From Siphlonurus alternatus (lineage: Eukaryota; Arthropoda; Insecta; Ephemeroptera; Siphlonuridae), in contig OX463782.1 in NCBI GenBank assembly GCA_949825025.1, positions 5,901,501 through 5,965,500 of the forward strand: DNA of 64,000 nucleotides. The letters run 5' to 3'. The notes under the pieces were generated by a model. The model was not told the DNA's origin. It saw only the letters and a list, made by a program, of their open reading frames with translations, and ran no database searches. Shown in pieces: positions 10,801 to 20,425 of this stretch (position 1 is the first letter of the stretch; every line of letters begins with the position of its first letter). Made by a program: the position numbers and the translations under genes.

Positions 10801-11565
10801 CATTTCTTCGTTACCTCTTTTTGTTGATTCGGTTTGTGTAGTAAAATAAAGATATTGATCACTGACAGTGCCGCACTGAGATCTCAGAATAACTCGAAAA
10901 GGTCAGCTATTTGAAAACTATAATCGTATATATTATTTCTAATTTCATACGTTAATAATTTTATTTCAAGAGAACATGCAATGAGTAGAGTCCCGCGGAC
11001 GAGTAGGCATCACTACCTAGAAACGATTTACTGCTTTAATAGAATTGTTTCTCTATCACTCTGGTTGTACAGTGTTTACCTGAGAAAATATCCCTGTATA
11101 ATTTGGAACTCCAGGCAATACCATCTCAAATTGATGCTTTAAATTCAAACTATGTTCTCATGCCCTGCAGGTATTTAACGTTAATTGATACAAATTAATT
11201 CAAGTAGCACCTGCTCTATATGCATCCCGCATTGCTGCAGTCATGTCTGATAAGTTATATACTTACTTGGAAAGGTAGGCGTAATTGACACAAACCTGGT
11301 GGTAATAGCTGAACTACGTACACCCATCAAGGCCCCGTTACATGATTTAACGTTTTAAAATCATGAAAATGCTCTGACAAAAGCCACAGCATAATTTTAC
11401 AGAATTGACAACACCATAAGTATACCTTCAGACGAATATTAAAAAAATATTTCATTTTTTGGTGTCTTTCATCAAATTCATCTAAATTTTGTCATTTTTG
11501 CGATTCTCCCCATGCTGTAAGTATTACCGTATCCTTGATGCAAAGAGCCAAAATTTCTGCGCGCA
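10801..11565. other. Gene-free spacer
   Basis: I see nothing coding and no clear repeat in this interval. Confidence 0.5.
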
Positions 11566-11579
11566 GCGCCATCTATTGG
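11566..11579 (-). promoter_or_regulatory. CTCF-like motif
   Basis: On the minus strand the sequence is CCAATAGATGGCGC. It fits the bilaterian CTCF consensus CCASYAGRKGGCRS with one mismatch. A second near-match with the same core lies at 17778-17791. Motif presence alone does not show binding. Confidence 0.35.
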
Positions 11580-11775
11580 TCCTTTACGTAATCAATTAAA
11601 GAGAATTTCATTTATTTCTTTATTCTTTTAGTTTAGAGTAAAAAACAATTTATATAATACAAACTGTTGTTTCAATTTTATATATTTAGAAATATATACT
11701 TAAACGTGTCTTTTATTCCACTAAAAATATTAATATTAAGGAATTAATTCTATTTTATTATATTTTCATTGTACA

Positions 11776-12112
11776 ATGGACAACATACATGAATTTTTTT
11801 TATTGCAGAAATGAATAGAGGGCACCAAATTATGCTATTCTGAATTTTTTCAGATTTTTTTGAGACCTGGAATTATTTTTAAATAATTATTGAAAGTTTT
11901 GTAAATTAAGTTTGGCACCCCTGAATCCTTAATAAAAAGGATAGGACCGAGACGCCTATTGACGCCTCCAGGGGGCGTGGCAGCACTTTCAATAATTATT
12001 TAAAAATAGTTCTGGGATTAAAAAAAATCTGAAAAAATTCAGAGTAGGATAATTTGGTACCCCCTCTATTCATTTCTGCAATAATAAATTTTCATGTACC
12101 TTAATTGTCCAT
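11776..12112 (+). mobile_element. MITE-B, full copy
   Basis: This element has long, imperfect inverted arms. The left end reads ATGGACAACATACATGAA then ATTGCAGAAATGAATAGAGG. The right end mirrors it, with CTCTATTCATTTCTGCAAT and a terminal TTGTCCAT. Inner arms contain AATAATTATTGAAAGT and its complement. The asymmetric core (GGATAGGACCGAGACGCC then CTCCAGGGGGCGTGG) gives it an orientation, and the copy at 20972 has the reverse complement core. No open frame is present, so it is non-autonomous. Confidence 0.85.
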
Positions 12113-13227
12113 TTAAAATGTATCCACTTTGCTTTATCATTGCGCCGTGAGGGTAGGCAACTTGTTCAGCATATCAAAACGAGCTTCTTGCCACTTTTTG
12201 GTTATAATATTTTAAAAGATTTTGGCTGAACATATTTGCATAACGTTAAGACGAGATGTTCTGTTTAGGTGAACATATCTTTTTATCGTTTGAATGTATC
12301 ACACACTCAGTGTGGTATATAATATGACACTATATTTTGTAAAATAGTTGTTGAATGTAATTTCATTACTAACGTTACAGAGATAACTCCATAAGATCTC
12401 GCAACTTGGCACAGAAGACGTTGAGTCATATACTGGACTGACATTGGAAGTTGCCAAAAATAACAATCTTGGAGATAGTTGCGTTGTCATATGATCTCGT
12501 CCTCGAATGTAATTGGGGGATTTCTTTACTGATGAGCCGAAATGTCACGGACATACCCGAACTCCAATTTATTCTATGGAGCAGAGATTTACACAAGTAT
12601 GAATATTAATTAACACAAGACTGGAATGTCTGTGATTTTCGTCCAGACTACATTATAAATTTATAATGCTACATTATAAATCATACATATATATGATTAC
12701 TTCATTCTTTGGCAATGACTCTGATTTTATTTAAAGTATATAAGTATAATTAACGCAACATTGAAGAAAGAATGAATAAATTTTAACGTTATTTGCGGTT
12801 GAAAATTGCATTTAAATTTAATTTTAACCTTGTCTGCTGGCGTAAGAAAATTTCAAATGAGGAGACTTTAACTCGAGCACGAACTTTACCACTGCCTGCT
12901 TGATTTTCAGATCCAAGAGACGATCGAGGAGTTGCAGATTCACAATTTTGGGAGAGGTTATAAGAAGAGCACTGAATCCAGCTAATAAAACAAGTTCACG
13001 TTTACCACGCTTCCATATAATTATTGACTGGTAACAACGCCTCCAAACATAGCAGGGATAAAGTTTGTGGTGTCTGAAGGTCTGAAGGTATAAAAATATT
13101 CACTTGTGGAGTCAATGGAGAACAAAATTGTGTTGTGAGTTGTGAGTCTAGAATTCCACCACAGATATAAAGTTAATTTTCGGGGTTACATCTCCGTGTG
13201 CTTCGATCCTTTGAAGGACCCAGCAAA
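12113..13227. other. Gene-free spacer
   Basis: No gene is recognised. A short dispersed repeat fragment lies at 12149-12170. The open frame at 12299-12490 (minus) shows no domain. Confidence 0.5.
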
Positions 13228-13437
13228 GAAAAATAAAATGCTAGATTTTTAATTACATGTTTTATCACAGGTATCATCTTTCTTTTGTACAGCCAAAGAA
13301 GGCATTTCATCCAAAATAGTGATATTAAAATTCTCTGTAGATTTTTGGTGGTACTCATCGCCTAGGAAATTTTTCCAGTTTCCAGGAAATGGGTGGTTCG
13401 TTCCCAATCCACCCACTGTCTGATTATTGCGTGACAT
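13228..13437 (-). repeat. Dispersed repeat R3, copy 2, with an open frame
   Basis: Its blocks match the copy at 7735-7872 in the same order and orientation. On the minus strand a 62-codon frame starts with ATG at 13437 in a fair context (GAAAATGTC) and runs through the repeat. Its residues, such as NWKNFLGDEYHQK and ILDEMPSLAVQ, look protein-like rather than low-complexity. I do not recognise the product. It may be a fragment of a transposon or host coding sequence that has been duplicated. Confidence 0.5.
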
Positions 13438-14168
13438 TTTCTTCCTTCAAATCAAAATTTTCTAATTTCCACTGATGTTGCAACGACTATACTATGCATT
13501 GCTTCTACATTCAACTCGCTGACTAATACACTTTTTTTAAAAATGAAATCAATTTTAGTTAAAAAAAAACAAAATATTTTCTATGGAGTACAGTGTACAA
13601 AAGTGCGTTGTAACTCTGGTGGATTCAATTGGATTTATTAGTATGTGAGACGCGACAATGATCATTTGTGGCGTCCCCGCATGCAGGAGGTTAATAAATC
13701 AAATGTGAATGATGATGAACGATTTGTTTGGTTGAATGGTTTATGTGCGGGCCACTTGATCTCTGGGGGAGAGTTGACCTGAGGAGGAGCTCAGACAGCC
13801 TTGTCGGCGTATAAACAACCAGTGTGACGATTGGTACAGTCGCATCAAACTAATTACACGAACAAAATTACACAATTATACAACCGTAAATCCCGAGTAA
13901 TCACGTGAAAAAGTTTAAAATTTGATTTTATTTTTCATTTTTATATATAATAATACTCGTAGATAGTGCAGTGCATTTGATTGTAGGGTTCTCACCAAAG
14001 TCATGTCATCAAGCGCGTGGTTAGTACTTGGATGATGGGTGACGATTTGAATTAAAAAATACGTTGTTCTCTCTAGTAAATTTGTTTCATCTTCAATACA
14101 TTTAATTATAATGCACTTACTTGTGATCCCCATGCAGGCTTTGAACTTCAATCACTTTGGTTCATTGT
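13438..14168. other. Gene-free spacer
   Basis: No gene or structured repeat was recognised. Short open frames have background composition. Confidence 0.45.
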
Positions 14169-14405
14169 AAAAAAAAAAAAAAAAAAAGTAACGTAACGTA
14201 ACGTAACGTAACGTAACGTAACGTAACGTAACGTAACGTAACGTAACGTAACGTAACGTAACGTAACGTAACGTAACGTAACGTAACGTAACGTAACGTA
14301 ACGTAACGTAACGTAACGTAACGTAACGTAACGTAACGTAACGTAACGTAACGTAACGTAACGTAACGTAACGTAACGTAACGTAACGTAACGTAACGTA
14401 ACGTA
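14169..14405 (+). repeat. A19 run followed by a perfect (GTAAC)n array
   Basis: A run of about 19 A residues (14169-14187) passes directly into about 43 uninterrupted copies of the pentamer GTAAC (14188-14405, 218 bp). The array is perfect by eye, which indicates recent expansion. The junction with the A run suggests that it seeded in the tail of a retroposon. The unit is not the common arthropod telomere repeat TTAGG. A long open frame across it on the minus strand (repeating RYVTL) is an artefact of the repeat. Confidence 0.95.
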
Positions 14406-14573
14406 TTATGGGACTTAATAAAAAGTGTGGGTGAATGTCTGCCCTAACAAATGAGAGTTTCCACAGTTCCCTCAGTCTTACCTCAACGACTGCTGTAAGA
14501 GCACGTATTATATATAACAGACCGTGACCGCAATCGTTCCTAACTCCCTTAATTATTCCTATCCAAAAAAAAA

Positions 14574-14636
14574 GGGGGGCATACATGACCAAAATGTGTC
14601 AATTGCCCCAAAATACCAACCAACCAACCATTCCTA
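14574..14636 (+). repeat. Dispersed repeat R4, copy 1
   Basis: The stretch reads GGGGGCATACATGACCAAAA then TGTGTCAATTGCCCCAAAAT and ACCAACC repeats. The same sequence of about 50 bp, with GGGCATTCATGACC, occurs in the same orientation at 56716-56766. Confidence 0.75.
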
Positions 14637-14639
14637 TCC

Positions 14640-17600
14640 AATGCTAGCCGTAAGCTTTTCAAGCTGATATTGGTGTGCATTTCTTTAAAAATAAATGTGC
14701 CTTTCATTAAATTCAATGTTCATATTTTTAACTCATAAAAAATACAAGTCATTAATTTTGTTAACTACTTTATTTTCAAGTACAGTAAAATTATATACAA
14801 ATCCACTTCAAGTTTTTTTTTAAGGCTTGTTAAAAATCATATTTCAGCATGCATATTTTTTTAATGAATGTAAAAATTTTCAATTACATGCTTGAGAGGA
14901 TCTCATTTAAATCTAAACAGGTTTCAACTTGCCTAACGTAGGCCAGGTAAAGATTCAAAGTGTCAAAGGTTACGATAGGCGCCACCCCCGGCGCCTGCAA
15001 CAGCGCCACCCACTCGTAAACAGAGCACGTCGTCCCAGTAATGGATTCCAGCACTTGCCGCCTACTGCGAAAACTTTTCTAATAAAAAGAGCTGAGTGGA
15101 AAAGTAGAGCAGCATTTTTGTAGTACAATAGAGACTTGTTAACCGTGGATTTATGGGACACTTATAACGTTATTTAAAACTGAAAAAAAAAAACATTCAA
15201 TTTGTGGCTTGACATTTTAGAATGGCCATATATAATTACCACTTATGTGTTTTTTTTATCAGAAAATAAGACGTTGTAGCATGGGAGGTATTCATTCTCC
15301 CCCCTCCCTTTCCAATTTCCATACAAAACCGCAAAAAAGAAAATTAACTCCGAACGAAGGGAATTGTTTTATTTGTCATTATACGTTGAACTTCACTAGA
15401 TTATGCCTGGATATGAAGTTACACTAAAAATAGTAAAAATAAACTCTATATTCTATACAGTAATCTTTAATTTTATGTAAAGATTTCTTCTCTTATCAAG
15501 CGTATTTTATTAATCTTAATTAATACAATCAATTTCATTAAATTTTATGTTAAATATTATACCGAATATGCCGCCTCTTCCTAAATCATTTTTTGCTATA
15601 TGCACGATAATTATTATATGCATGACATTATTTAATGTCACATACATTTGTAATATATGTATGTTCATCAGTATATACCATATATATGGTATATGGTGAT
15701 ATTTATATTAATGGTTATTGTTATTATTGATAATTTTAAGAGTAGCCTCTGTAATAATCTTTTAACTGAAGTAAAGATTACTATATATATTATATATATG
15801 GTATAGGCTTTTCTCAGTGTAGAGTTTTTAATTATTATGAAGCTTTTTTGGTATCTGAAAAAAAAAAAAAAAAACATTAAATAAAAAAAGTATTTCTCAA
15901 CTAACTTGTGTTTCAATCCAGCATGAAAACGTTGACATTAAAATAAGCAACTGAAATAAATAAATTTATACAGCACAGTAACCATTTTTTTTTATTTTAA
16001 ACTTTTTACACGATTACGTACACCTTTATGACCGCTTTTACTTTGAGGTCTTTGTACTAAAGAGACTTTGAATATTCAACATGTTAAAAACTTTATGTAA
16101 TATTTTTAATGTGCGCTTCGTGTTGGTTAATTAAAAAGCATTATATAAAGTAAAAATTTAAATAAAAAAATTTATTACGTAAAATATTTTTTTATTCATC
16201 TTAATTGAGCGTACAAGTTTTAGCAATAAACAAATTTATTTTAATTCTCAATGAGCTTGGAGTGCGCTCGAGTAGACGTAGAGGTAAAATAAAAATTGTA
16301 CAGCTATTGTAAGATAATACTTAAAACAAAAAGAGAGTATAAATGTAGAATTAAGTTTTTTTTAATTGTTAAAAAACATTGAGATCAAAATAAGAACACG
16401 CAAACAAAAATCAATAGTAATAATTTAAAAATTTGAAGTTTACCTTTTTATAGAGGAGTGGCAATTTATTACGAAATGCTTTATAATATAGAAATTATTT
16501 TTTTTATTATTGTTTAATCCCAGACACTGCCAAAACTTTTCCAAAAAGCGGTTGCATTCTTGCTTATGAGAACACACACTCTTGCATTTGCAAGATGATT
16601 GATAGCACCCTCCGTTAATTGCAGACCATCCTGACTAAGGTATCCTCAGTCACAACAAGACAAATGCTGGGATGGATTTCTATATATAGACCATGGCTAC
16701 CACAAAACTATATAGATCGAGTCCATGAAGGGCTGGCAACTTAAATACATATATAGTCACTCATGACCAGCACCCTACTAGTACGTACAACAGGGGTTAA
16801 TTCAGTTAAAATAAAATTAAATTCACTTTAAGAGCTATATTACTAGTTCCTTACTTTGACTTTTATCTTGAATATATTATTATATAAGACACTTGGAAGA
16901 AAATGGATCTCTTCATTTTAAAAACAACCAACAAATTCAGCACATTTATTTGTAAACTGCATGATTTTAAATTGCAAGTAAATATAGAGCTCAAATTAGA
17001 AATTACGCGTACTTTAAATTTTTTACCAGATTTTTCTTATGCTAATTATTCTATATATAAAATCGAAAGTGAAGCGTGACGAACAATATCGTGCTAATGA
17101 CGTCATTCCGTATTTAACTTAAATTTTATGAACAATCTGAAATTATATTTAAAAAAAAAAATTTAAAAAATTATAAATACATTATAACTCGATCGAAGTT
17201 CTTAATCAATATATTTACAATAATTCTACACTTTCTGTATTCAATCGACCTTACGTAACCAAGTGTAACCAAGTGCATGAGAAAATCGAGAGCAGAAAAC
17301 CTAGCTATCCATGCAGGATTCCAGGATTGGGAACTCAGGAACAGATCTATATAGTAAAAAAACAACATTATGAATAATTTCAAATTGAATTTTAATAAGA
17401 GCTCTTGCATGGACTGCAATGGCTGCATGCATTATGCAGTAACATATTTTATTTCCAGAACTAGGTATTCCGTACCACTAGGGTCTAGTTTCTATGATAA
17501 TTCCACGCCCTTCGAGCACATTGTACCATATAATACCAGTCTGCGTGTTGCGAATATTGGATTGTGTGCCAATTTGCTGGGGGTTGCGCAATGCGCTTCA

Positions 17601-18295
17601 AGTAGGATGACGTCACGAGTGACGTAAGTGCAATGTTAGGACCGTCCTGCCATGCTTTGATGAAGATGCACTCAAGGCAGGTGACCGCTGCATCGATTTT
17701 AATGTAGCAACGACTGACTATATTATGTCATCAAAGTGCACTTGCACCGCGCTATCAAAGTGCACGGAAATTTATGCGCGCCATCTATTGATACTAATTG
17801 TAACTATATATTTGTCATTGTCACTGCTTGCTACATCTATCGCAAAAGTAAAAAAATTATATAATATGTCGTATGCTTAATATTGATCATCTTTTTTAAG
17901 TTCACTAAAAATACTATATAGACGTGTTTTTCTATCACCTAAAGAAATTTGAAAAAAACAAAAAAAAGCAATGTGCGTAATAGTTACTTTAAAAAATTCC
18001 CAAGGTCTGATATATAGCTATATATATAGCACTGCATTTAAACATTAAGCTATATAATGTGAGAAAATTAGCAGAGATGAAAACCCTTGTTAATTTAGGT
18101 AATGAAATTCATGCATGGTAGTTTTTCGGGAAAAAACAAAGGGAATAAAAATTACAAAAAACTCATAGCGGTTAAAGCTTGCATGTGGCATATAGTGCAC
18201 AATAATATTTTTTAATTTATATTTATATACTACTATATACCTCACCGTATAAACTTTTGAGTAACTCGGGGGTATTGTTCTCATAAGCTCAATTA
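14640..18295. other. Long AT-rich gene-free stretch
   Basis: I recognise no gene here. A GC-richer patch at about 14935-15110 contains GGCGCCACCCCCGGCGCC but shows no splice-bounded frame. A perfect CRE-type palindrome TGACGTCA is at 17608-17615. The frames at 15668-15916 and 17171-17627 lack domains and look spurious. Confidence 0.5.
17778..17791 (-). promoter_or_regulatory. CTCF-like motif, weaker
   Basis: The minus strand reads TCAATAGATGGCGC. It shares the AATAGATGGCGC core of the site at 11566 and differs from CCASYAGRKGGCRS at two positions. It lies about 6.2 kb from that site in the same orientation. Confidence 0.25.
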
Positions 18296-18336
18296 TGTTA
18301 GGAAATTTTCCGAGGCGACGACTGTATATTATTTAA
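18296..18336 (+). repeat. MITE-A terminal fragment
   Basis: GGAAATTTTCCGAGGCGACG followed by ACTGTATA is the right terminus of MITE-A. The rest of the element is absent. Confidence 0.65.
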
Positions 18337-18816
18337 TTTTCTTAATACCAATGGTGTACATCACAATATAGGTTTATAATTACATTATAATCATCAGTAT
18401 GCATTTTAATTACTTTTAATTGCATGAAAATAAATTTAATATATGCGATGTTGATTTATAATATAAATTACATGTATAGTAAACTTTGTAGCAGATATTT
18501 TAAAATAAATGAAGAATATATTGACCTAAAACCAAATTATATCATAATTGTATTGGTGTTGTTTTTTTCTGCCATTTAATTCTTATTTTGGTATTTGATA
18601 CTTGCAGACAGTTTTGCAAAATAATTGAGAACTATAAAGAGAAATACAATTCAAAAATAATTTAAAAAATAATATTTTTATTTTCATTATTTATGCTAAT
18701 TAATTCAATTTAAATGAAGAGAAGAAAATCCCCTGAAAAGTATGCAACTTTTTAAACACAATCGCAAAGCGGGTTGCATTGAACTGCGTCGAGAGGCGAT
18801 TTTTAAAAAACTGAAA

Positions 18817-20135
18817 GGGAGCGAAAAAGATGGCGCGAACGGGCCAACAGCCCTTAGCGTCACTGTGTGAGAAAAATTAATTTGTTGATCTACAACGCGA
18901 AGAAAGTATTTGTAACTGTGCAAGGTGAATCTTAAATAAATTAGCAATGGATACCAGTGAAATGATGGACTATTTTAGAAAGGAATTTGATGTACTGAGA
19001 AATTTGTTGTTCGACGAGCGTGCTGAGCGTATTGCACTGCAAGCTCAGTTCAACCACGAAGTAAGCTGCCTGAAAAGGGCCAACGACGAACTTCAACGAG
19101 CACTGGACGCACAAGAAAGTAAGAACAGAAAAAATAGCATTATAATTTTTGATGTTGATGAAGCCTCTGATCAGACATGCGAGGAGACTGTGACTGACAT
19201 TTGCATGTCATTAAAAGTAGATATGGGTGAAAATGGAATTTCGGAGGCATTCCGTGTTGGCCGCAACCGAGGTAAACGACCAATTGTATGCAAGATCGCA
19301 AATTTTAATAAAAAATGTGAAATAATGAGGAAAAATAAGCAATGTGGAAACTTCAAAATACTTCATGACCTAACAAAAAAAGAGCGACGCGATCGCAAAG
19401 AACTCCAGCACCACCTCAACATAGCTAGAGGCAAAGGCAAGCATGCATTTGTTAGACACGGCAACATAGTGGTAGATGGCTTCACATATACAAAAGAGCA
19501 GTTGTCAAGTGCACCATCACACAACAACGCGACAATGGCGGTGGACGAGGCAGAATGCAGCAAAAATGACAAACCGACAACATTGCAGTTTTCCGAAACA
19601 CATGGCTCTGACGTCAGTTTTTCATCAGTTAGGGGAGCAAGCTCTGAGAAATGCATCCCCACAAACGTGCGACCTTGGGAACTGAGGAGCCGAGATTGCA
19701 CCGCGGCGAGTAACGTGAGACCAGCAGCAGAAATCCCCCGCCCCCGTCAACCAGCTCCAGCTGGCAAAACTGTGCCACGAGATACACTGTACAAAATTAA
19801 ACGTGCGCCCACCACTCATTCACATGTTGTGCAAAGAAAAAAAAATGATAAATCGCTCAATTAATTAAATCAATTAAAACAAATTAAAAATTTTACTAGC
19901 GTACAATGAGTGAATCAACAAATTGGACTAAGAGACTTACTTTGGACACTGTGGAATACTTGAGACTTTTAAATTTATATTTTTAAGCAAATAATAAAAA
20001 AATAAAAAAATCCAAAAAAATTGTAAAACCCCGCAGGTAGAGATGATATAATAAGACTTAATTGTTTTGAATCCTAACTCTGTATTTGTATTATGTGAAT
20101 TTGAATAAAACCTATTCTGAATCTGAATCTGAATC
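18817..20135 (+). mobile_element. ORF1-only non-autonomous LINE (HAL1-like), full length with TSDs
   Basis: A 1.3-kb unit is flanked by perfect 13-bp direct repeats TAAAAAACTGAAA at 18804-18816 and 20136-20148. It starts GGGAGCG, has a 5' UTR of about 130 bp and one intact ORF (18947-19864). A 3' UTR of about 270 bp follows, with AATAAAA near 20104 and a short (TGAATC)n tail ending at 20135. A LINE-type tail and perfect target-site duplications show insertion by target-primed reverse transcription. No endonuclease or reverse transcriptase lies between the duplications, so it must have been mobilised in trans. The tail differs from that of the LINE at 3 kb, so that element is not the obvious donor. 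Confidence 0.8.
18947..19864 (+). CDS. LINE ORF1-type RNA-binding protein, 305 aa
   Basis: The frame starts at ATG 18947 (context AGCAATGGA) and ends in TAA at 19862-19864. Residues about 8-65 are charged and heptad-like, which predicts a coiled coil for trimerisation. Residues about 65-180 match the ORF1-type domain that accompanies many arthropod endonuclease/RT elements. An RRM-like strand NSIIIFDVDEA comes first, then SEAFRVGRNRGKRPIVCKI, and a C-terminal part with LTKKERRDRKELQHHLNIAR and KHAFVRHGNIVVDG. The last ~110 residues are low-complexity, polar and Pro/Arg-rich. No CCHC zinc knuckle is visible. The role known for the family is RNA binding and chaperoning in the retrotransposition particle. 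The intact frame suggests recent insertion or selection. A domesticated gene is the alternative, but the perfect TSDs argue against great age. Confidence 0.8.
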   Translation: MDTSEMMDYFRKEFDVLRNLLFDERAERIALQAQFNHEVSCLKRANDELQRALDAQESKNRKNSIIIFDVDEASDQTCEETVTDICMSLKVDMGENGISEAFRVGRNRGKRPIVCKIANFNKKCEIMRKNKQCGNFKILHDLTKKERRDRKELQHHLNIARGKGKHAFVRHGNIVVDGFTYTKEQLSSAPSHNNATMAVDEAECSKNDKPTTLQFSETHGSDVSFSSVRGASSEKCIPTNVRPWELRSRDCTAASNVRPAAEIPRPRQPAPAGKTVPRDTLYKIKRAPTTHSHVVQRKKNDKSLN

Positions 20136-20307
20136 TAAAAAACTGAAACACTTTCGTTTTTTGGCCTTTAAACTGAAAACTGTGTAATATGTAAAATGTT
20201 ATACATTTATATAATAATGTATAATATTATATATAAACAAGGTTGTGACTTGAGTTTATAAATATTTTTAATTTAAAACATTTGAAAATAAAAAATAAAT
20301 TAACGAC

Positions 20308-20313
20308 TTTATT
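20308..20313 (-). promoter_or_regulatory. Poly(A) signal AATAAA of the CUB protease gene
   Basis: AATAAA on the minus strand lies 87 nt beyond the TGA stop at 20400-20402. That position suits the mRNA 3' end. No competing canonical signal is nearer to the stop. Confidence 0.6.
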
Positions 20314-20399
20314 GCTACAAAACAAAAACATAACACAAATAAATAAATAAGTGACACTTAGGAACATTTTAGTTGGAAATTAAGACGTGAAGTTGCAGG

Positions 20400-20425
20400 T
20401 CATCGTGCCACGCAGAAGTCGTCCC
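20400..20425 (-). CDS. CUB protease exon 10 (26-nt terminal coding exon)
   Basis: The acceptor GTTTCAG ends at 20426. The exon completes Gly463 and adds DDFCVAR before TGA (20400-20402). Phase fits exon 9 exactly, and a poly(A) signal follows 87 nt later. A C-terminal Cys of this kind, together with the Cys pair in the linker, would allow a second disulfide between prodomain and protease. That pairing is inference. Confidence 0.8.

Noticed and set aside
14188..14405. Interstitial telomere
   Set aside because: The unit GTAAC cannot be rotated or complemented into TTAGG or TTAGGG.
14152..14592. 146-codon frame with RYVTL repeats
   Set aside because: It is a translation of the (GTAAC)n array. 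A pentamer repeat without stops is open by construction.
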